Below are positions 41,201-51,200 of a DNA stretch of 64,000 bases, in pieces. A model generated the notes under the pieces. That model saw nothing but the letters and a program-made list of their open reading frames with translations, was not told the DNA's origin and ran no database searches. This stretch comes from Utricularia gibba. Its lineage: Eukaryota; Streptophyta; Magnoliopsida; Lamiales; Lentibulariaceae. The DNA is taken from assembly GCA_002189035.1 (NCBI GenBank), contig NEEC01000013.1, positions 2,914,001-2,978,000 of the forward strand, read 5' to 3'. The translations under genes were made by a program, and so were the position numbers. Position 1 is the stretch's first letter, and each line of letters opens with the position of its first letter.

Positions 41201-42108
41201 TCACTGATAACACAACAATAATCCATCCTTCCTGGCCCCCAAATTTAATACAAGGCACATTAAATACGAAACAATACAAATGGTTTGAGCATTGTTTTTC
41301 GACGTAGCCTTTGACTCATGTCTCAAAATAGCGGAAATAGTTGAATCAATAGGCAATTCGAGGTTTTTTAATTAAAGAAAAAAAGTCCATGTGTTTAACT
41401 ATTTCAAAAATTTCTGCAAGGAATGGAAATACCTTCACGCTTCCAGGAACAGCAGGATGTTGAAATCCTTCCTCATCCTCCTTCCAATGTTTTTTAATAT
41501 ACTGCTTCAGCAATACTGCTGCTAAGTAATTTCAAGTTAATCTCACAAGATGTAACAAAATATCATGAAAGAAGACAAATTTCTAGTAAAATTGGAATGT
41601 TAACAAGGATATCTGCCTCAATCCAAAGGAAAGTTCCCTGTTTGCTGTGACTCTTGCCAGAGCAACTCCATAGCCTTTCGACAAACGAGAGAGAGGGAGA
41701 AAAAGTTTCTGATCATATTTCTCAATCAGAAAATGAAGAACTGGGCAAATTCAGAGAGCGCATAAAAAGTTATCAACCGAAAGGCATATCAACAAGTGTA
41801 AAAAATAGAATTTAGGAAAAAGCAAAAAAGAAATCCTCATTGTTTCACCCATCGGAAACAAAACGAAAACACGAAAAAACTACATTTTCACTAACACCTT
41901 CGCCTTATGTGCAATCATCAGAGAAAGAACTCCAACAACGGTTACGCATGCTCCTCCTGTACATTTTTAACATCAAATAAACTAAAGGACCTGGTTGCAG
42001 AGATGCCTGCTGGAGGGAAGCCTCCGCAAATGTTCGAACTTGATGATTGGGATCTAGTGAGGCGTTCAAACAATTGATCAGCCATTGCTGATCCTCATCC
42101 ATTGGCAT
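35294..42108 (-). CDS. IPO9: Importin-9 (importin-beta family nuclear transport receptor)
   Basis: HEAT-repeat karyopherin that binds Ran-GTP and carries cargo such as ribosomal proteins and histones in other organisms. I trace 32 exons, including 42108-41991, 41674-41613, 41525-41433, 41172-41001, 40924-40809, 40607-40521, 40437-40321, 40248-40185, 40097-39955, 39858-39811, 39735-39667, 39297-39222, 39126-38996, 38848-38789, 38686-38626, 38548-38484, 38381-38329, 38262-38139, 38063-38006, 37935-37823, 37727-37650, 37557-37495, 37401-37306, 37211-37102, 36974-36785, 36552-36438, 36336-36224, 36157-36080, 36003-35941, 35866-35591, 35522-35442, 35344-35294. The joined frame is open throughout, 1047 aa, the plant IPO9 length. 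N-terminal importin-beta domain: QVRTFAEASLQQASLQPG, LRQLAAVLLKQYIKKHW, AAYDWPDEWPELLPFL. C-terminal acidic segment near GWEEVVGEDAGEEE. Intron 2 is U12-type AT-AC and intron 26 is GC-AG. Confidence 0.95.
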
Positions 42109-43119
42109 CTGAAACTGCAATTATGCTGGTCCAATGTTAAAAATGCAAAGACACCAGTTATATCTGAGCTTTGGATGAAGAGAGACGAAAAAAGGAGGGA
42201 ACTTTCTTCCTGCGGATTTCGTACTCCGTCCGAGGTCAGTTATATAGCTGTTAGGGTTTTTTCAAGTTCACCTCCCCATCAAGCATTTTTAAGCATTGGT
42301 CCCAGGACACAACGTTTGGTAACATTTTTTAAATGATTTTCATACAAGAAATTTTTATATTATAGACTTAAAATTAGGTTTAGATAAAGTTGAGTGAACT
42401 GGTTTTATGTAATTTATACAATATTAACAAATTAATTATCTGATTACTTTTCAGTTCTTTTCAATTATCTTAATTTGTAGAGCGTGTTTAACGTACTTAT
42501 TCTATTGTGATTCTTATTGTTAGAATTTGAGAGAAATGGATTTTAAATTTAGTAAATAATAATATTTTATACCAAATACATTTTAACAAGTAAAAACAAT
42601 AGCTGACTTTATTCAATAATATTATTTTTAATCACGCTGCCTTATAAATAGTATGAGTTTGTTTTGATATTTATGTTGAAAATTGACTTTCATCAGACGC
42701 GAGGAGAAACAAAAATGCAATTCAAATTAACTTTAAATCTATGTGACATGAGAGAATTGATTTTCAATTAATTTATCACATAATTATAAAAACTGATTTT
42801 AATTCAGTTTACAAAATTCATCAATTTAAAGCTCCGTGTTTGTTGTCCCGTCTCTCGTTCACTGAGACTCACTCTGTGAGCAGAGTTGGGGACTACAAGA
42901 GTTTTGAAACCATTGAAGGGGGAAGCAGTCCTAGCTTTATGGAACTTCTTTGGGCATCTCCGAATCAGAATATTTGCATAAAAGCCATTGAGACAGCGAT
43001 ATCATTTGATGTTTTTGCACTGTCATCGCCACCGAGGCTGCAGAATGATCTAGACATTGAAACAACGCCCAGTGGATCATTTTCAGAGACCCCAAGCCTC
43101 GGTTTTCACATCAAAGGAT
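42109..43119. other. AT-rich intergenic region
   Basis: 1.0 kb. 42109-42250 is the importin-9 leader/promoter (minus strand). 42300-42840 is very AT-rich. 42840-43119 has higher GC and is probably the 3' untranslated region of the next minus-strand gene. A plus-strand open frame at 42840-43145 has no recognised motif. Confidence 0.45.
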
Positions 43120-43560
43120 TCATTCTGCATCTTTCTCGACTTTGATGTCCTTTCTCCTCCTGAGAAGCCTCCCAACTACCCAGAAGCCATTGTGTTCAGT
43201 TGCTTCCTTATAGCTGCTGCTGCTGCTTCCCCTGAGGCACTCGATTTGTGTTGGTTTTCCTTCTCTTATCCTCGATTTGACACAGGGTAATGCACTGCTT
43301 TGTTGGGATTCATTCATGTTGTTTCCAAGCAAGAACGAACTTCTTCCAACTTCCAAAGAGGAGCAAGAACAAGAAGAGTGCCTTTTCTCTCCGCAGTGGG
43401 AGCAAACTAGCTTCAAAAGCCTTTCTTCAAGGCAGAAAGGGCAAATACCCACAGAAGATGACTTCTGATGCTTCCTGCATTGAGATCCCGAATCACAAGG
43501 AAAGTTCAACTTGGAAAATTCTTTACTGCAGACCTCCAGAGCTTTGCCTTTCTCTTTCAT
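43120..43560 (-). CDS. Small cysteine-rich plant protein of unknown function
   Basis: 146 aa from ATG 43560; an acceptor-like CAG 30 bp upstream suggests an intron in the leader. Central block CRKHQKSSSVGICPFCLEER followed by LLKLVCSHCGEKRHSSCSCSS: paired CPFC, CSHC and CSCS cysteines that could bind zinc. The C-terminal part has KEATEHNGFWVVGRLLRRRK, a hydrophobic-aromatic then very basic segment. I recognise this as an uncharacterised plant family with the GICPFCLxERLxxL signature; no function is known to me. Just past the stop, the +1 frame reads ESFDVKTEAWGL before its own stop, so a longer frameshifted ancestor is possible but unproven. Confidence 0.65.
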   Translation of the reverse strand: MKEKGKALEVCSKEFSKLNFPCDSGSQCRKHQKSSSVGICPFCLEERLLKLVCSHCGEKRHSSCSCSSLEVGRSSFLLGNNMNESQQSSALPCVKSRIREGKPTQIECLRGSSSSSYKEATEHNGFWVVGRLLRRRKDIKVEKDAE

Positions 43561-44481
43561 GTCTCCCCTTGGTTCTTCCAACTGATCACAAGACAAAAAA
43601 TTATTCAGAATACAGGGAATTAGGGACTTAAGAGGGAAACGAAACTCGCCGTGTGAAAAAGATCATGAAGATGGATCCAAGAATCACATGGTTTTGATTG
43701 TGAAAGGATTTTGCTTCAACAATGAAAGATGGAACAACGCGTGGTGTTCTGTGTTCACACTTCCTTTGCAGGATAAGATTAGCTTCTCCATTTGCTAACA
43801 CGCAACAATCCACTAATGAATGTGCTCCTCCAATGGAGTGGACAGATAAGCATGCAAATATTGAAGTGACTGAAAATTCATAGGAAACACTCACAGCCAA
43901 GTAAAGGTGTGAACTTTGCTCAAAAGATTTTCCTCAAGATCATGTGGAGGATGACCCATTTCTTTCTTGTCCTCTTTAATTTCATCACTTTCCAAACTTC
44001 CCACCACAAACGCCACAAATGACGTGATCATGTTCCTCTATTATCCTTAAATTATTGTGTGTCCCACTTCCTCACTCAGCTTGGGTAACTGGATTTCGCG
44101 TCGAATGAACAGACGCCTCGTAGAACTATCTCCGGAGTATTAACTGAAAACCAGAGCAAGATAGCCAATGGTTTCGTAGGTTTCACGAATGCTTTCGCAT
44201 TCTAGAAGTTACAGACTCAACCAACCAACAGGATGGACCCAGACCCCACAAACAATACAAGAAATTTACACCTCAAGCTATGTAATGATCGAACTACCTT
44301 GACCGATTGTTAGAAAATCGACTAGAAAACAAACTAAGTCCGTCCCAGAACATTCAAGATTCAACCTTGTCAGATATTTGGCCATCCCAAAAGAACCCCA
44401 GATTCGCTAATCGAGAAGAATGATCAAAACCAGAGGAGCCAAACTCCATTCAACATGAGCCTCGAGAGGCCGGAAAGGCGA
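43561..44481. other. Intergenic region without a recognised gene
   Basis: 0.9 kb that holds the leader of the cysteine-rich gene and the 3' flank of the small membrane-protein gene, both on the minus strand. No further coding sequence supported. Confidence 0.45.
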
Positions 44482-44757
44482 TCAAGAGATCTCCTTCACA
44501 TTAATCCAGAAAGCGATGGAGCAGAGAATGGAAGCAATTAGAGCAAATAGCGCCAGCCCGAACATCAGCGAAATCGAGGCCACTATAAAATCCAACAGGC
44601 CCTGCAAGCTCACTCCTATCAGCATCGCCATTCTTCTCCTCTCTTGGCGGTTTCGATTCCTCGCGAATTCAGACAAAACCGTCTCAAAATCAGGACTTTT
44701 CTCTGGATATAGATGAACCGCCTCGAGGAGAACGACGATCGCGAGGGACGGGCCCAT
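44482..44757 (-). CDS. Small membrane protein of unknown function
   Basis: Single-exon frame of 91 aa from an ATG at 44757. An N-terminal hydrophobic stretch (GPSLAIVVLLEAVHLY) is followed by a charged middle (ARNRNRQERRRM) and a long hydrophobic C-terminal half (LLDFIVASISLMFGLALFAL, then IASILCSIAFWIN) that could form one long or two membrane spans. The short polar end is VKEIS. Size, GC content like neighbouring exons and a clear hydropathy pattern support a real gene; I do not recognise a family with certainty. The gene sits between the cysteine-rich gene and CPNB4, all on the same strand. Confidence 0.55.
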   Translation of the reverse strand: MGPSLAIVVLLEAVHLYPEKSPDFETVLSEFARNRNRQERRRMAMLIGVSLQGLLDFIVASISLMFGLALFALIASILCSIAFWINVKEIS

Positions 44758-45253
44758 GTTTCTAATTACTGGGCCGACCTTTTATTCTGAAAGCGTTATT
44801 ATGTTAATCACGCATTAATGGTTAATTAACAGTATAATAGTTTCCTAATTTAAGCCGATTAGATCTCTATATACGCACCTACGAGAACACTGGTCGTCGA
44901 TGATCTGTGTGGCTTGCCAGGTAGTGTGTTTCTCCGACCAGCGGATTCTGCTGTAGCTACCGGTGGAGTAGGTGCCGGAGGGCAATCATGTGTCAATGAA
45001 CCGATCGATTCGTTGAAGATGGCGAGTAAGTTTTGCCGGGGGCATTCATGGTGAATTCCCCTTTGCATGGTGTGTAAGAGCAACCGAGGTTTCCCATGTT
45101 GGTTTAAAAGCTCAAATTTCTGATCTGTATTTGAGTTCGTGATTTGTGTTTACTGGAGATCTTGCGTATGGTTTGGTTTCTGGAATTTGAGGCTGATGAA
45201 GCTGATGGTCTTGCTTGCCGGAGCGGGAGGCTCGTAGATTGCGTGTGCCGCAC

Positions 45254-47980
45254 TCAGGGGCTAGCCTGACCGATGCCTGCACGAGCCAATCGAAGGTGAG
45301 ATGAAATAGTTTCGTTTCCTTCAAACCAAATGCCTTACCTGAAGTCAATCTCCTGGCTCTTGCCACCATCTCTGATATTGGTTCCTTTATTTCCACGATG
45401 ACAGCATCCGCCATCAGAACAACCTTTGCAACCGATGCTGCATGCTCCAACGAGCATCTAACCACCTAATGTCGGGCACAGATGCTGTTCAGCAGTTGTA
45501 TTTCAACACACCCGAAAACTTGAGGATTACAGAGAATTTCACCTTTGCTGGATCAAGGATCCCTGCATCCATCAGATCTTCATATCGACCTTTTGCTGCA
45601 TTGTATCCGTATCTTTCGTCATCGGATGAAAGAATCTGTAGAGCATGAGAACTGATGAAGAGCAATGGTGATGTAAGACTTGAGATCTAGAAATTGTCGA
45701 CGATGACCTTCTCTATTACTACATTCCCATTGGCACCAGCATTTTCAGCTATCCGTCTTACAGGGTATGCCAACGCTCTTCTCAAGATATCTGCTCCTAT
45801 CTTCAAATCGATGGAGAGTCAAGGGAAGAAGGAAACAAAGGTCACTAAAGGTGCTGCATTTGAGAGGTGATCACCTTTTGCTCTTCGTTTTCCAAATTGT
45901 GTTTAATGGAGTCAATCCTTGTGGACAGCCTTAAGAGGCAGCAGCCACCGCCAACGACGATACCTTCCTCGAGAGCTGCCTGATACAAACTGGCAGCACT
46001 TAGTAAGAAGCAGCAGCTGGTTTCTGAAACAGAGTGAAGAACAATCTACCTTGGTTGCGTTTAGTGCATCTTCTACTCTAAGTTGTTTATCCTTCAACTC
46101 AACTACAGTTTGCGCTCCAACCTACCAAGTGAGTTAGTAAGGTGATTTAGAATTGACAAGTATTAGAAGACGAGTGAGGGGAGATACACTTTACCTGAAT
46201 GAATGCTATACCACCTGACAACCGGGCTATACGCTCATTCAAAATTTTTTTTTGAAACTTCTCCTGTGTGTTCTGTTGAAACAGGGGAAAAGCATGAGGT
46301 TCAATATCATACAAGGAACTTCAAATCTCCATACCTCAACAAGCCTCTCAAGCTGAGACACTCTAGCCTGAACAGCCTCCCGAGTGCTTCCATCAGTAAC
46401 TATGAGCGTGGAGTCCTTTGTGATCACGACTTTAGAGGCAGATCCCAGCATACCCTTGTGTGCATTTTCAAGGCGCAATCCCATCTCATCCCTTATAACA
46501 GTTCCTGAAGGAGATTATAAAGCATGCAAAATGGGAAGCGGATCACATCGAAGCCTTGAATTGAGAAGTCTCATGCATTCTTGGTCATTCATGGATCGCA
46601 TTACCTCCTGTCAAGATGGAGATATCATCCAAACAGTGACTTTTACGCTCTCCAAACGAAGGAGCTTTGATCGCCACTGCCTTCAGTACACCCCGGAGCT
46701 TGTTTCGGATTATTGGAGCCAGAGCAGCCTGCTCGATTTCTTCTGCAACAATAAGAACAGGGTACTTTTCTTTTACAGCATTGTCCAGTATCTTGAACAT
46801 GGCCTGAGGATTCGATATCTTTTTGTCCACCAACAACACCTGCGTTCTTCAAGAACGTGGATCCCGGGTTCTAAATGTATAAGAGAACAGAAGATCATAG
46901 TCATACCTTGCAGTTATGATACTCCACCATCATTTGTCGTCTGTCTGTGACAAAATGGGGTGATAAGTATCCTCGATCAAATTTCATCCCCTCTGCAATA
47001 TGTAGCTGGTTCGCTATGCAATTCCCTTTTTGGATGGTGACAACACCCTGTCTCCCAGCCTTCTTAAGAGCATCAGAAATCATGTTTCCTATATCATAGT
47101 CATTTCCTGCGCTGACAGCTGCAACATCTGCAAGTTCATGTTCCTCTGCCTGAAAGGTTCACATAGTTCAAACATCTCTTTAGTTTTAAAAGTTTAAAGC
47201 AAAAGAACTTCTCAGGCACCTCTCTGGACATGAGTTTAAGTTCAGAAACAAGAGCTCTAGTGGTTTTCTCGATTCCTCGAGAGACTTGAACCGGGTTCAA
47301 ACCTGCAGCAACAACCTAACACAAAGTATAATGAGCCCTCTCCTCCTACTCCGTTGTGGAAAACACAGTTTAAATTTGAACATTCGAAAGGTTTAACCTT
47401 TACACCCTCTGCAATGAGGCCCTGAGCAAGGACAATAGATGTTGTGCAGCCATCACCAGCAAGATCGTTTGTTCTTGCCCCAGCTTGCCTCACCAATTTC
47501 ACTCCCACATTTTCAACTGGATCATCCAGTTCAATCTTTACTAGAAAGGCGTAACAGGCTCAATCAACACTATAAAATACAGAAGGAAATGTGGATGCAG
47601 TCATATTGAAAATTAAGTCATGAAAATGCAAAAGAACCTGCTTGAGGACAGTTTCTCCATCATTGACAATCTTCGGTGGTCCATATTTGTTTTGCAGTAG
47701 CACATTTCTGCCTTTAGGTCCCAAAGTCACTCCAATTACCTCAGTAACCTTATTAATCCCCGCCTGCAGAAACAAAAAAGAACATCCATTTTTGTTAGAA
47801 TTTCAGCTTCCCAGTAACTTGAAAGACCAAGAATGGTGTCACCAGAAGCTTCTCCGTGGCTGAACCATCGTGATTGAAGTACAGTTCTTTAGCAACAGCC
47901 TTGACATTCAGCTTGGAAATGGAAATTTTTTTGGAAAATTTGGTGGGAAGCGCTGGTAATGGCTTCATAAAGCATTCCAT
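45254..47980 (-). CDS. CPNB4: Chloroplast chaperonin 60 subunit beta 4
   Basis: Group I chaperonin (GroEL-like) subunit; Arabidopsis CPNB4 is needed to fold NdhH of the plastid NDH complex. Thirteen exons right to left: 47980-47843, 47763-47638, 47535-47398, 47315-47220, 47149-46907, 46839-46605, 46504-46335, 46272-46195, 46121-46050, 45979-45875, 45800-45708, 45635-45543, 45465-45339, with a final 45276-45254; 578 aa. Transit peptide short (about 30 residues, [18 protein letters not shown]). Signatures: [65 protein letters not shown]. The usual GDGTTT nucleotide loop reads GDGCTT. The tail after [10 protein letters not shown] is short ([15 protein letters not shown]) if the last intron is removed. 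I assign beta 4 and not beta 1-3 from sequence feel plus position; the subtype is less certain than the family. Confidence 0.87.
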
Positions 47981-48201
47981 TGTTGGGTTTTCAGCGCTTC
48001 GAAAATTACAACTTCGGCCGTTGAAGACCCATCTCCACAGGATAAGGAAAATATAATCTTTGTGCGGAAGAAATATCTTTTTTTGCCAGCGCTGTAACAC
48101 TGTAAAAGAAGTGCGAGAATGGCGGCTCTTTACCGCTTGTTTCTGCGTTAATATACGCCTATGCTTTGCTTTCATCCATTCGTTCTATCCGAACACTATA
48201 G
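47981..48201. promoter_or_regulatory. Shared divergent promoter of CPNB4 and PHYLLO
   Basis: Only 221 bp lie between the two start codons, which face away from each other, so both leaders and both core promoters must fit here or overlap the opposite gene. No clear TATA box is seen on either side. Both proteins act in plastids. Confidence 0.7.
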
Positions 48202-51200
48202 ATGATGGTTCTCTTAGCTATACACTCTCCGATTGGGGTACCATACTTTCCTTCATCTCTTCAGACCCAGCCAAGGACCATCATTAGAATCAGCACTAAT
48301 ACCCAGTTCAACAGACCAACATTTCCTTGCTTCGCCAGCGTTAGTGACCGGCAAGAACCAAAGGTGCCACTGAGCCTCAATTTGAAAATGCAGCTTGTTT
48401 ATCTTTGTGGGTTTCGCTTATTTGCAATGGCGTGTTTGTGATTTTGAAGGTTGTCGAGAGCTCAACGGAAAAAGGGGGCATTGTCGATGCTAAGGATGCG
48501 GCATTGCTGATCAACACTTGCATTACGCGGAATTTCCCCCCAGTGTTGAATCTACTACATGGTTTGGATAGGATTAAAGAGGCCGTGGAGGAGCTCAAGG
48601 GTAATCCTTCCCCTTGCTCCAGTGGAATGTATAGATTTCAGGTAATGCACGTAAATTTACTGTCTTCGTTGATAGTGCAACTATATACCTTTTTTTCTCA
48701 TGGAAGATTTTTTTTTATTATTATGCTTTCGTCAATAGTTAAGAAAATCAAAACCCGAAGGTCATATTTACGATCCGACTCTCTCACGTCGACCTTGGCA
48801 GATTGAACACACTCAATACCTTCAACCAAATCCTTTCTGTGCATTGCTGATATGGAATTCAATATGAAAATTTGCGGCGCATATAAAAAAGAAAAAGAAC
48901 AACTAACTTCGTACAAACATTTGGGTACTTATCTGGAGATGACACTTTTCAGATGCTTTTTATGTGGCTGCATATGCATATTGCATGTTAATTTCTATTT
49001 TGAAATGTGTAGCATCATGTGATGTTTATGATGTGGTTATTTATTTATTTCTTTTTGTAGCTTGCAGTGCCTCCATGTGCAAAAGCTTTGAACTGGTTTT
49101 GCTCTCAGTTGGAACCATCGAATGTCTATCCTATATTCTTTCTGTCGGGTGATACTGGAAATCCATCATACAAATCTCTCTCTCTGGGAGGAACCAAGGG
49201 TGTTTTTGGAATTGGCTCTGCTATTACATTTGAGGGACATTCAAGTTACACTTTCGAAAATCATGCTACTTCTCAGAGGTACTTTCATACTTTTGTTGTT
49301 CTTATATCCTAACCGTGCTCTAGTTAGACATTGGAATCATGAAATTAAAATTGGTTCAATTTAGAGGGACTTTCTAAGAGTATAATAAGTTTTCGATGTA
49401 GTAGGTTTATGTAAATTTTTCCAGATATGTCCAGCAGAATCAACCTTTACAGAGCTTATGGATTCCTGGATCTCAAGTTAGACACAAAATTGTCTAGTAT
49501 GAAGCATCAGATTGGTTCATTCCACCTTTTCATTCCTCAGGTATGTAATACTGCCTTTCATGGTGATGCTTTATTCCTGAAAAAAAAAATTGATGAAGTT
49601 GTACTTGCAATCATTCTTCATTTTAAATATTCTGACTGGGATCTTGAGAAGCCTGCCACTGTTGTGGCATGCATTCTACTAACACTTTAAAGAGGTCGTT
49701 TCAACAGATTGAATTGAATGAATATGAAGATATTTCTTTCTTGATTGCCACATTGGCATGGGATGACTCTTCTTTGGGCACCTTTTTTGATGTTGTGCAA
49801 TCCTTTGATCTCACTTTCGGCCAGGTAATACAGAATGCTGATTTCTATCCTGATTTTTTTCAAGCTTTTTTTCTAAAAGTGGGCATAGGTGGATGGCCAT
49901 GTGATTAGGGTATGAATGGTGAGGTTATGGTTTAATTTCCATCAGGAAATGCCATGGATTCCTGCTCTTGGAAGAAAAAGGGCCTCCGATGAATCTTTTA
50001 TGACATTTTCTTAAGTATCTAAAACAAGTCCAAATCTTTTCCTCGCTATTTCTGCCCATGACATTAGTGAAAAGTTGTTTAAAAATTCAACTTTTGGTCT
50101 TTTCTAACGTTCAAACTCTTGACCTAGAGGACGTCTGCATATTGTCAAGTTACAGGTGAATTTCCTACTCTTACTTCATTTTCTGCAGGCCAGATACTCT
50201 TTTCTATCTGCGTCCCAAGCAATTCATTCATTGCTGTCCAGTTTTAACAAAGCAAAGGAGCTTGGACACATGGTAAAGGCAATACACTATATGTTTTGTT
50301 GATAAAATATAAGGCTACTAGTTTTCCTTTCCCTCATTCTAGCATTTCAGTAGGTCTTTAGCCAGTTTCCTTCTTTCAATCCATGGGAAAAAGTGTTGTT
50401 TTTTCTGCTTGTATCAAATGTCTCAATCCTTTTTCCTGACTGCTTTACATGGGATTCACCTCTTGCAGGTATCTGCAAATGCTCTATTCCTAGATGAGAC
50501 TCAATCTAACCCCTGCAGTCTGGAACTGGTATTTTCTTTATAGAGATTTTTCTTACCTATGGTTGCAATTTAATGTTCTGTCTCAATGAGATGTATTAAA
50601 ATGTATTAACATTACATTTCTGATTTTTTCAGGATTATCCTTTGTCTCGATGCAGTCAGTTCTATGCTAAGCTTTCACCAGCTTTTGCACTGGCAAAAAA
50701 CATGGTCTGCAAGAGTTGTGTGTGATTGATGGTCACATTTAATTTATTGAAAGTTCCCACTAAAATATCTTGTCTACTTTCTGTTTCCTTATTAGCATTT
50801 GGAAAAGGAGGTAAATCAGGAGGCTCATTTCCCTCAAGCTTGCCCCAATATCAATCTACTTTGGGCATCACTTATTGTTGAAGAGTGCACACGCCTTGGA
50901 TTGACGGTTAGACTCACTTTCAGAATCTCCCAGGGTTCCTTTTTTCTTATATTTCACTAATTATTTTTTATTTAGTATTTTTGTATAGCTCCTGGGTCAA
51001 GATCATCTCCATTGACCCTAGCAGCTGCTAGCCACCCTCTTGTGTCTTGCATTGCATGCATCGATGAACGTTCCCTAGCATTTCATGCTCTTGGTTATGC
51101 CAAGGGCTCTAATAAACCAGCTGTTGTAATAACATCATCAGGAACTGCTGTTTCAAATCTTTTTCCTGCTGTAAGTATTCAACTGCAAGACTGGAGCTGT

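Noticed and set aside
42840-43145. Plus-strand frame of about 100 codons
   Set aside because: No motif; overlaps the 3' side of the cysteine-rich minus-strand gene.
47844-48175. Upstream extension of CPNB4 first exon to a Met near 48175
   Set aside because: It would overlap the PHYLLO promoter/leader, and the added residues do not resemble a transit peptide; ATG 47980 is the better start.
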